64,000 nucleotides of DNA from Asparagopsis taxiformis (taxonomy: Eukaryota; Rhodophyta; Florideophyceae; Bonnemaisoniales; Bonnemaisoniaceae): assembly GCA_030407315.1 (NCBI GenBank), contig JALQPE010002462.1:62001-126000 (forward strand). The letters are read 5' to 3'. Position numbers and translations under genes: made by a program. Positions 9,631-17,738 of the stretch are shown one piece after another; position 1 is the stretch's first letter; each line of letters opens with the position of its first letter. The notes under the pieces were generated by a model. The model had not been told where the DNA came from. It was given only the letters and a program-made list of their open reading frames with translations, and did not search any database.

Positions 9631-12600
9631 TCACACATTGCTCTGGCTTGGGCGGACCAGACGGTGGATACCAAGAGCATCCACATTACCTACCACTGCA
9701 TCAGCGATCCGATCGGCATATCCCTCCCGTTTTTGCTCATCTTCCGCACTGTTGGTCGCCTTCTCCAAGTTTTCAATGCCCGTAAACGTCGTCAGTCTGA
9801 AAATGGAATTAGAAACATCTGGCATTGACACATTTCCCGCATACAACCGCTCGAGAAACCCCTCTTTTCTGAACACATTTTCGCCGTCCTCATCTGTCAG
9901 ATCAAACAGATTCGATTTGCAGCCCGCAATACCAAGTCTGTAGAATGCTGGAATCAAAACCGGTATTGATTCTCTCGTCTTCTTCGCCTCATCAAATCGT
10001 CGCAGCGCGCACATCAATTCTCGCATGGTCCAAGGCCTTGCTGCAAACTCTGGTGATACGATCAAAACGAATATGACAGCAGTTTCCATAGCGAATATCA
10101 TCTTCTCGGGCGCTTCATCACCGGGATGTAATTCTTTCATATCCAAGAACACCGATATTCCCAGCGCTGTCAATTTGTTGTACACCTTGACCGCGACTGT
10201 GTGTTTGTCAGGCCCGGCATGACTGATAAACACAGTGTAGCTCTCCAGTCCCTCGTTCTGAATTTTATCTCTCCGTTCTGGTAGCGCGCTTGGCACAGAT
10301 GGTCGAGACAAACTGGGCAGTTGTGGTTCCTCACTCATGGGCAACTCTGTGTCATCCAAAACCAGATCTATATATTTTACTCCACCCTCCAATCTCGAGA
10401 TCCACATGCGGCGCATAGTGCCGATATATTGCCATGTGGACGGTTCATGCTCCAATGTGCCAACGTGCAGATAGTCGCGTCCGTCGTCAAAGTATACACA
10501 AGAATCAGAATCCCTGCAGAACAAAAACGGTGCGGTGCTACGACTATCGTATACCGGTGTGGAAAGCGCTGCATCTGGCACTTCCTCACCTGTACAAGCC
10601 TTCCACGACACTGATTTCTCTACTTCGACATCAGGCATCAACAATGCAGTCGCTTTAGCAGTTAGTATGCTCCCATCTGCGTTGAATGCAAACGATTCCA
10701 TAGCTGGTCCAAACAGCAGATCGCCGGATTCTTGGAGAGATTGTACCCACGTATGCAGGTTGAAGAGGCTGTGAATCAATTGCGTGTTTCTCATGTCAAT
10801 AATTTTGACGATGTACTCGTCCGACCATGTGTAGGCCGCAAAGCGCTGATCATTTGAAACCGCTATGGTATTAATTCGAACATCATCTTCATCACGTGGA
10901 ATTTGGTATCGCGATATCACTCTCTCCACATCGTCTTCTACATCGCGCACATCGCGGAGCTCCAAAATATTGAGAAACTCATTACAGGTTATCATGGATC
11001 TGCCATTTTCAGATACTTGTAACTTTTCCAGTCCGCTGAGGATGTTGACGTGTCCCTGGTTTCCAGCTTGATGCTCTACGTGCGATTTTGCCTTCCAGAC
11101 GAAAACTTCCTTATTGCCCGAAACGAATAGTTCCGAATCGTCAAAGCTTACGTGGAGCGATGTGACGGGGCTCATTCTCTCATCGGAAAACTTGTGAATC
11201 AGCAAAACGCCCGCCGCAGGGCTCGTAACATCCCATACACAAATATCACGCCAGCCACCTGAGTACAGCGTTTTACCATCCCGGCTAAAGGTCACACATT
11301 CCACAGGGCTCTTACGTGATGTGAATGGCTCACAGATTTGTCTCCGTTCCTGCACGCTCCATAGGCGTACAAATTCATCGTATGACCCAGACGCAATCAT
11401 CTTTTCGTCTGTGCTCAAGGCCACACAGTTCACCCAATGGGTATGGCCCTCAAGTGGGCTTCCAATCGGTTCAAGTCGTATCGCGTCCCATAGTCGGACG
11501 TTGTGATCGTCTGAAGCGGAAACAAGCAATTCTTCACTACTCCCAGCGAGGACTGCTGTTACGCGTTGTGAATGTCCTTCAATGATTTTCACCACATGCC
11601 CTGTGGTGACGCTCAAGACGAACAAACGCCCAGAATCCGAGCCGATTATAAGAACTCGCCGCTTCGGTAACCATGTCATGCATCGCGCATACTCTTTTCC
11701 TGTGAGCTGATCTACCTTGAACGTTTGCCAAAGGACGTTGTTCCTCCAAATGATCACGGTACCAAACTTACTACATGAGTATATTTCCCCCGACGTTCGG
11801 TCTAAACATATGCCGATAACGTGATCTGTTTGCCCTTCCAATGCATGTCGCTTCGTACCATCTACTTTGTCAATTATCTGAACGGCTCCCTCCTCTCCCG
11901 CAACGACGAGCTCGTCATTTGTTGCCCCGATCGCCATACAATACATCCACATGTCCGGAGCTAAAACTCGTTTCAAGTTAGTCTTTGCGCTTCTCAAAAC
12001 TCGTCGCCCCGCCCTCACCCACGGCCGAAGGGCATATGTTTCAATGCTCCACATTAAGCGCTCAACGGCCTTTGGTTTAGATTCAAGCGATGAGAGCCGA
12101 CCGAAGAGTTGAAAAGTGCACTCATTGCGGTTATTTATGCAATATGGTACCATGCAGAGCATCACAGTCTCCAAAATAATATCTACGTCATTGGCCACTT
12201 CGGCTTCGCCGTTCGTCTTCAGGTATTGGCCAAGTATTCGTAGATCAGAAACAATCATTTGAAACGGAATGCGTCTCTCGTCTCTATTTATGCCTTCTAT
12301 CCATCTGTAATCCGTCAGTAGCTTTAGGGCATCGGCAGCTCTCCCAGCGCCCACCAAATGCCGAATCAAGTTATCCTCAATGTAACCATCCTTCCTGACT
12401 TGCCACCATGCAACAAGTCTGGCATCCCACTGTCCCACAATGGTCTGCTGATATCCTGCAATGATCTTCTCATGCCAATGGCTCATGCCCTCCGCCTTCT
12501 CAGTGAGATCGCGACTGAAATCCATCACCAAGTCGTGGATCCTCAACCCAGCAACGTTGCTGTCCTCATCCATTTCCAACTGCGCAATATTATTCTCTGA

Positions 12601-13731
12601 AAACAATGACATGGCCATCTCTGCATGCTTACGCCCAACGCCCCAGAGCTTCTCCAGGGCACTCTGCGGTACCCACATTTGCTTTCGCAAGACGCTCAAC
12701 GATTGGAATATAGCCGCCACGGATATCGACTGCACGTTCCATTCACTCTCAAGAAGTTGCAGACTGGAGCGAACGGATGGAAAGAAGCCATCATGTCCTA
12801 CGCTACCAGTGTGACCGAGCTGCTCGACGTTCAATTGCAAACTTTGCCAGTACTGCAGCCAGGCATTGTTCTGAAAGCCACTGCGCTGCCGCTGCATGAC
12901 GCGCAGAAGCGAGGTGCCGGCAACGCTGAGCGTCAATGGAAGACCTGCGCATGTGTCAATAATATGATGCAGAGCTTGTTGACTTTGAGTCGGCAGAGAT
13001 GGCAGGGACGATACGTCAATCTCGGCGTGGTGACAGAGAATTTTATGGGCGGTCTGTGTATTGGCATGAACGGGATTGAGATCAATTGCAACGCTATGTA
13101 TAGGTTTTCGACCAACTTGCCACGCTCGCGTCGTGGTAAGCACCTTGAATGAGGAACCATCCTGCTGCTGAACAGCGGTGCATATTGCAGTGATGAGATT
13201 GTAAGGTGAGCCGACGACGGGCCATACATCATCGAATATCAGGAGGAAATGCATCGATTCCAAACGGTCAAGCAATTCATTCACAAGTCGGTCGTGCTGG
13301 ACATCGGACGCGGAAAGTTGGACAAATCGATCTACAAATTGTGGGCAAGCGCTTTGAACCAGGTCGCGAAGTTGCTTCAGAAATGAATCGGGCGTCGCAT
13401 CGTGGCCTAAATGGATGAACCATACGCCGCCATGAAATGCAGACCAGATATCTGGCTGGCGTGCTAGCGCTTTGACAATTGTTGTCTTTCCAGAACCGCC
13501 CATTCCTATGAGAGCGATGACATTATGCGTGGGTAAGTTGGATAGAATATACTGCTTGGTTCGGCTCTCTGGCGTGTTTGAATGTGGCGAAAAGTCGAGC
13601 ACGGCCGCTGGGGATCTCGGGACGTAGAAAACTGGTGGCTTGAACGAGTTGGTTTCAGTTGTTGCTTGCGCAGACGGTCTGGAATTTGAGGCAGTGGGTG
13701 GTTGATGGTCGGTTGAGAGCACGTCACCCAT
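9631..13731 (-). CDS. NB-ARC-WD40-TIR receptor-like protein 1
   Basis: This encodes 1366 aa without introns from ATG 13731. The order is: low-complexity N-terminus (1-32); NB-ARC ATPase with P-loop GMGGSGKT (76-83), kinase-2 FLLIFDDVW (162-170), KVLTTTR (196-202), GLPL (263-266) and an MHD-type RIHDLV (397-402); a helical linker to about 590; WD40 repeats from about 590 to 1130 (SASDDHNVRLWD, ASGSYDEFVRLWS); and a C-terminal TIR domain (about 1163-1300). The TIR keeps FISHAGPDK, FLDMKEL and WTMREL; Glu1238 matches the glutamate that is catalytic in NAD-cleaving TIRs such as SARM1. In NLRs the NB-ARC switch controls oligomerisation and the repeats sense a ligand; here TIR would be the output. 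The TIR is at the opposite end from plant TNLs. A cytosolic immune or cell-death role is inferred. Confidence 0.93.
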   Translation of the reverse strand: MGDVLSTDHQPPTASNSRPSAQATTETNSFKPPVFYVPRSPAAVLDFSPHSNTPESRTKQYILSNLPTHNVIALIGMGGSGKTTIVKALARQPDIWSAFHGGVWFIHLGHDATPDSFLKQLRDLVQSACPQFVDRFVQLSASDVQHDRLVNELLDRLESMHFLLIFDDVWPVVGSPYNLITAICTAVQQQDGSSFKVLTTTRAWQVGRKPIHSVAIDLNPVHANTQTAHKILCHHAEIDVSSLPSLPTQSQQALHHIIDTCAGLPLTLSVAGTSLLRVMQRQRSGFQNNAWLQYWQSLQLNVEQLGHTGSVGHDGFFPSVRSSLQLLESEWNVQSISVAAIFQSLSVLRKQMWVPQSALEKLWGVGRKHAEMAMSLFSENNIAQLEMDEDSNVAGLRIHDLVMDFSRDLTEKAEGMSHWHEKIIAGYQQTIVGQWDARLVAWWQVRKDGYIEDNLIRHLVGAGRAADALKLLTDYRWIEGINRDERRIPFQMIVSDLRILGQYLKTNGEAEVANDVDIILETVMLCMVPYCINNRNECTFQLFGRLSSLESKPKAVERLMWSIETYALRPWVRAGRRVLRSAKTNLKRVLAPDMWMYCMAIGATNDELVVAGEEGAVQIIDKVDGTKRHALEGQTDHVIGICLDRTSGEIYSCSKFGTVIIWRNNVLWQTFKVDQLTGKEYARCMTWLPKRRVLIIGSDSGRLFVLSVTTGHVVKIIEGHSQRVTAVLAGSSEELLVSASDDHNVRLWDAIRLEPIGSPLEGHTHWVNCVALSTDEKMIASGSYDEFVRLWSVQERRQICEPFTSRKSPVECVTFSRDGKTLYSGGWRDICVWDVTSPAAGVLLIHKFSDERMSPVTSLHVSFDDSELFVSGNKEVFVWKAKSHVEHQAGNQGHVNILSGLEKLQVSENGRSMITCNEFLNILELRDVRDVEDDVERVISRYQIPRDEDDVRINTIAVSNDQRFAAYTWSDEYIVKIIDMRNTQLIHSLFNLHTWVQSLQESGDLLFGPAMESFAFNADGSILTAKATALLMPDVEVEKSVSWKACTGEEVPDAALSTPVYDSRSTAPFLFCRDSDSCVYFDDGRDYLHVGTLEHEPSTWQYIGTMRRMWISRLEGGVKYIDLVLDDTELPMSEEPQLPSLSRPSVPSALPERRDKIQNEGLESYTVFISHAGPDKHTVAVKVYNKLTALGISVFLDMKELHPGDEAPEKMIFAMETAVIFVLIVSPEFAARPWTMRELMCALRRFDEAKKTRESIPVLIPAFYRLGIAGCKSNLFDLTDEDGENVFRKEGFLERLYAGNVSMPDVSNSIFRLTTFTGIENLEKATNSAEDEQKREGYADRIADAVVGNVDALGIHRLVRPSQSNV

Positions 13732-13924
13732 GCTGGAGGCGATGTGTGGAATAGGCGTTTACGAAATACCCGGCACGATACGCATGTTACTCTGAAAGTT
13801 TTGAGGTTGGTTGATTATGTTGTAGCTCACCTAGTCGTTTGATGGGGAGCAAAGGAATGCGTGTAGGGGAAAAAGATCGAAATACTATTCAGGTCGACAT
13901 GAAATTCGGCCGGGCCACAGGCGT

Positions 13925-13934
13925 AACACGTGTT
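13925..13934. promoter_or_regulatory. CACGTG palindrome upstream of NLR 1
   Basis: AACACGTGTT is a perfect 10-bp palindrome centred on CACGTG, about 195 nt before the start of the NB-ARC gene at 13731. CACGTG is the usual binding core for bHLH and bZIP factors. It resembles the CACGTGTAC sites near other cluster genes. Confidence 0.35.
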
Positions 13935-13998
13935 CACCACACACGAGAGGTGCACCACGCTACAATCAAATTTGTCAAAAATTGTTGACGTCGCGGTC

Positions 13999-14003
13999 AA
14001 AAA
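13999..14003 (-). terminator. Pol III terminator of the tRNA
   Basis: Five T residues on the minus strand, starting 5 nt after the tRNA discriminator base. Confidence 0.7.
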
Positions 14004-14007
14004 GTTC

Positions 14008-14080
14008 TAGCATCGCTGAGTTTCGATCTCAGGACCGCTGGGTTATGGGCCCAGCACGCTAACCACTGCGCCACGATGCT
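14008..14080 (-). tRNA. Initiator tRNA-Met (CAU)
   Basis: The 73-nt minus-strand sequence folds as a complete tRNA: acceptor AGCATCG pairs with CGATGCT and discriminator A follows; the D arm contains GCGCAGTGG; the anticodon arm is TGGG-CCCATAA-CCCA with anticodon CAT; the T arm is CTGAG-ATCGAAA-CTCAG. The A1:U72 pair and the T loop starting A54 with A60 (ATCGAAA in place of TTC) are hallmarks of the eukaryotic cytosolic initiator. The gene has no intron and no encoded CCA, which also fits a eukaryotic nuclear gene. Confidence 0.96.
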
Positions 14081-15824
14081 GTCGGCTAGGGGCGGAAATT
14101 GGATATTTAAATTCACTCTCAACATGTTGTTGTGTCACATGTGCATACCAAGAGAGCGGTAATTCAAGCTACCATTCAGTCCCTACCACTGATGGACAGC
14201 AGAAAGTCGGCTGAATCGAATGTTCTGACATCCAAAGAAACGACTATTTTGTGTATCATGCGACACACGCTTCTCATTGACTCGCGCAAGGCCATGACAA
14301 CATGAAAATTTAGTGATCCTAAAGCGGGATGTGGTATTCCAGAGAATTCACCGATTTTTCCGCAGTGCATGCTCGCCAGCCGAGATCTGCAAAGAAACAA
14401 AACGCGATTCACGCTAGCAGCTGGATCTACAACACTGCCCGCTCTTGCCTCTGATACAGATGAAATTGTATCGCGGATACGATGGAAATTGTGGGATATC
14501 AGCCCTCTTTGTGTTTATGCTATGGAAGATATTCTTGGGAGGTATATGCCCAACTCTGGTCAACAGACTTTGACGTACGGTGATTTCACCTGCAGCCAGA
14601 GAAATACAGCTTTATTCTATTGGTTTACAGGTATATCCAACTTTTTGTTCACAACCAGTGCATTTATGTGGTGTCCAACACCTGACACTTCAAGAACGCC
14701 AAAGTCAAGTGAACATCTTCCTGCGATGAAAATGTAAGATGGTCAGTCAAACTGCAACGTTCGAACAGCCAGTTACCAATACTACGGGAAGCTTTGAAAA
14801 AAAGTTTTGCACAGCTGGCGCCCGTTTTCTATTCACACAAGCCTCGACCAAATCTCAACGCAAATCTGATATTCGAAAGAAGTTTAGATATCTATTAATT
14901 GTTCATCTGAACCATCACCACTGCCCGAGTCTTCTACAACTTACAGTAAACGGCAGTCCTCTCCGAGAAACTATGAGAGCGAATTTCAAATTGCAAGGTT
15001 GTGATGATTCTCGATAATTCTGACAACAATGTACAGACGCATAACTGGCGTCAAACTAAGCATTACAAGTGATGAATACGTCGGAAAGGGATTATGAAAG
15101 TTTCCGACGGAAACATTGCAAACTCTTGCACTGATCCATAACCAAGCAAGACACTCGAATGGCGTTCTGTCATACACTGAGCAGAACAGATCATGAGAGA
15201 GGGGATTGAGCTGACGTGGACATCTTGTTGTTCACCTATGTATCATTGAGGCGAGCGGAGATCGATGTAAAAGCGGGTAAACTTGTGAGATGGCAAGGTA
15301 GCGAGAGAATGAGAAATATCGAGTACCGCGAGTCGATGAATCGCATGCGCTGAGACGGGAGAGCTGGAAAGCATTGATGAGGGCACCGTGACACGCGCAG
15401 AAAGGTAACTTGTGAGAGTTATGATTGGATGGATGCCAGCTTTTTACCTCATCCCATGGAATACCAAACTTCACAACTTGCAGCGGTCATTTTTCGGTAG
15501 ATCGCGGCAACTCGCTAAATTTAATGCAATTCACCAGTGATAATCAGTCACGGCGGCCTATGTCCAGACTCATTCCGTCGGCATGACGTTTGAGCCGTGG
15601 TATTTTCTTCTGTTTCGCCACTTTGCAAACTACTCCTTCCACAGCGCACTTGCTAGCTACAAGTACAATGTTTGTCCCCGTCCACCATCGATTTCTTTGC
15701 TTATCAAGTTCTGCGTGCACATCCAGACCGCCCCGCACCACTTCTCATTTCGTCCATATCCAACCCGAGCTCGTACGCCAACTTTCTTTTTCAACAACAT
15801 TAACTTTCCACCCGCCTCTTGGCG
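14081..15824. other. Intergenic region with one weak frame
   Basis: About 1.7 kb between the tRNA and the von Willebrand-like gene. Apart from the weak frame at 14369-14737, nothing here shows paralogy, domain motifs or repeats. Confidence 0.45.
14369..14737 (+). CDS. Weak open frame, unrecognised
   Basis: 122 codons from an ATG. The middle (RWKLWDISPLCVYAMEDILGRY) has protein-like composition, but there is no signal peptide, no TATA at the usual distance, no paralogue and no known motif. It could be chance or a gene relic. Confidence 0.15.
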   Translation: MLASRDLQRNKTRFTLAAGSTTLPALASDTDEIVSRIRWKLWDISPLCVYAMEDILGRYMPNSGQQTLTYGDFTCSQRNTALFYWFTGISNFLFTTSAFMWCPTPDTSRTPKSSEHLPAMKM

Positions 15825-15832
15825 TATAAGTA
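15825..15832 (+). promoter_or_regulatory. TATA box of the vWA-like gene
   Basis: TATAAGTA, 74 nt before ATG 15899. A second TATAAA at 15880 is only 19 nt from the ATG and is too close to serve. Confidence 0.5.
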
Positions 15833-15898
15833 ATGTTGATATCCCGGCGCAAATCTTAGCAAAAAACGCCCACCCCCTCTATAAACAGTTCTTTCATC

Positions 15899-17308
15899 AT
15901 GAATGTATTCGTTTCTGCTGGTCTTTCGGTAGCCTTCTTGCTTTTCGTTTTATCTCAACCTACAGCATCAGGCCAATACGTTCAGAAAATCATCTCCCCA
16001 GGTCGCCTAAAGCCAAACTCCCCCAGTTTCTTCTCGCCCATCAAGGAGAACACCAATAGGCTTATATGTCCGAATATTTGTCTCACCAATCGACGCCTGG
16101 CAGAAATCGCATGCAGGCCTTTTCCAAATAGCTCATGCACCGTTGTACAATGTGTTCCGAGAAGGAGGGACATCAACTTCTCTAGAGAACCAATCAGAGG
16201 TTACTCTTGTAGTAGACCTGAAGAACAGATACCGAGACCCACTCCGAGTTCGTCGTCTATGTTTCCAGTTAGTGTGCCATTCATACCGCCGCCTTCGACG
16301 CCCACGTTCACGTCCCCGACACCGATGCCAATTCTCAGCCTTGGCGACGCTCTCAACTTGGGAGATATTCTCGTCGGGGACCGGATCATTGTTCGAGTAA
16401 ATCTCACCATAAGCGTAAGCTCAGGGACTCCGATGGAAGATTTCTATCTCCTCAGTGATGCAACAAGTTCCATTGTAACCAGAATTGCCACGGTACAAGA
16501 AAGGTTCATGGATGTTATCAATGCTCGTCGCACCGCATCTTCTGACGTCGCGTTTGGGGTTGGATTCTATCGTGACGAAAGTACAGAAGGTACTGAGAAT
16601 GGGTTTGTAAATGTGCAACCAATCACTACAAATACCACATCTATTCTTTCTGCCATTAATAGTTTGTCTGCTGAAGGAGGAGGGGACCAACCCGAAGCGA
16701 ATCTTGCTGCTTTGTTACATGTGGCAACAGACCCTTCAATTGGGTTCCGTGATGGTGCACGCAAGATCGTGGCGTATTTTGGAGATGCTCCTGGGCACGA
16801 ACCGTCATGCTTTGATGGTATTGTTGCAACACGTGAGTCAGTTTCAGATGCTCTGAATGCGGCAGAAGTCACTGTCGTTGCAGCTGGTTTTAATGGTGGT
16901 TTGGATATATCTACAAGCCCGTTTCAATGTCCAGACGATGCGCCGCCTCCAGGAGGATCTGGTCAAGGGACATTTCTGGCCACGAATACTGGAGGTGCTT
17001 TGGTTGACATTGCAGATCAACAAGGACTGGTGGAAGTTATTATCGATGCAGTTGGAAGTCTAGATCAGGAGATCAATGTTGATATTTCGGATTGCGATGG
17101 GAAATTTGACGTGAAATTTAGCCCTCCGATGCCTATTCTCCTGTCTCCGGGAAGAACAATGATCGTTGAGGAGGCCTTAACGATCTTGGATGGAGTTTGT
17201 GATGAAGACCCTGGGTTCAGCTGCTCTATTTCATTTACTGCTAGTGGAGGCGTTTTCAGAGAACAGGTTATCTCGACCACAGCAACGATTGGATGTCGAT
17301 CTGAGTGA
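15899..17308 (+). CDS. Secreted von Willebrand factor A / integrin beta-like protein
   Basis: This encodes 469 aa. It starts with a signal peptide (MNVFVSAGLSVAFLLFVLSQ, cleavage near ASGQ at about 25). A Cys-containing region follows (CPNICLTNRR, SSCTVVQCVPRRRD), then a Pro/Ser/Thr-rich linker (about 110-145), then a von Willebrand A-like domain (about 165-390). The domain shows FYLLSDATSSI at the MIDAS position, GVGFYRDES, the EGGGDQPEANLAAL block typical of integrin beta I-like domains, and KIVAYFGDAPGHE. In MIDAS the usual DxSxS is D-A-T-S-S, so metal binding is possible but uncertain. A beta-rich C-terminal domain with paired cysteines ends the protein. No membrane anchor is visible. Such domains mediate adhesion or ligand binding outside the cell. 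It converges on the family A gene with 430 bp between stops. Confidence 0.82.
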   Translation: MNVFVSAGLSVAFLLFVLSQPTASGQYVQKIISPGRLKPNSPSFFSPIKENTNRLICPNICLTNRRLAEIACRPFPNSSCTVVQCVPRRRDINFSREPIRGYSCSRPEEQIPRPTPSSSSMFPVSVPFIPPPSTPTFTSPTPMPILSLGDALNLGDILVGDRIIVRVNLTISVSSGTPMEDFYLLSDATSSIVTRIATVQERFMDVINARRTASSDVAFGVGFYRDESTEGTENGFVNVQPITTNTTSILSAINSLSAEGGGDQPEANLAALLHVATDPSIGFRDGARKIVAYFGDAPGHEPSCFDGIVATRESVSDALNAAEVTVVAAGFNGGLDISTSPFQCPDDAPPPGGSGQGTFLATNTGGALVDIADQQGLVEVIIDAVGSLDQEINVDISDCDGKFDVKFSPPMPILLSPGRTMIVEEALTILDGVCDEDPGFSCSISFTASGGVFREQVISTTATIGCRSE

Positions 17309-17738
17309 AAGAGATGCTTTTGTCGTTGAGAAAAGGAAACATACCCTGCTAGAGTCCCCGAAGAATCGCAGGTTGAACCACTTTAAGAATTTGAAAAGTT
17401 CAATCACAGAAAGATTGGCAAGCGTCTGAATGTGTGTGTAACTATTCGAAGAAGAGCAGTTTGAAATCTCATTTTGATTTTCGTATGGGAAACTGTTAAA
17501 CACATGCGTCTCCTTCGGGTTACATTCTACAGGTTTTACATATTGTGTACTACCGAGTAGAACCTCCTGGGAATATCGCTCTTCGTAAAACTTACCAGGT
17601 TTGGTAACCAATCTACACTTCACTCCAAGGGGTTCTGCATCATGATCTTACAAGTTTGGAACATATTGCCAGTTATGGTTCCAATAGAATAATTACAATT
17701 AGTGAACTTTGGATTCCAGAAGCCAGATTATATCATTT
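17309..17738. other. Intergenic between convergent genes
   Basis: 430 bp containing the 3' flanks of the vWA-like gene and of the family A gene. No reading frame or structure is convincing. Confidence 0.5.

Noticed and set aside
15880..15885. TATAAA close to the vWA-like gene
   Set aside because: Only 19 nt before the ATG; initiation about 30 nt downstream would remove the start codon.
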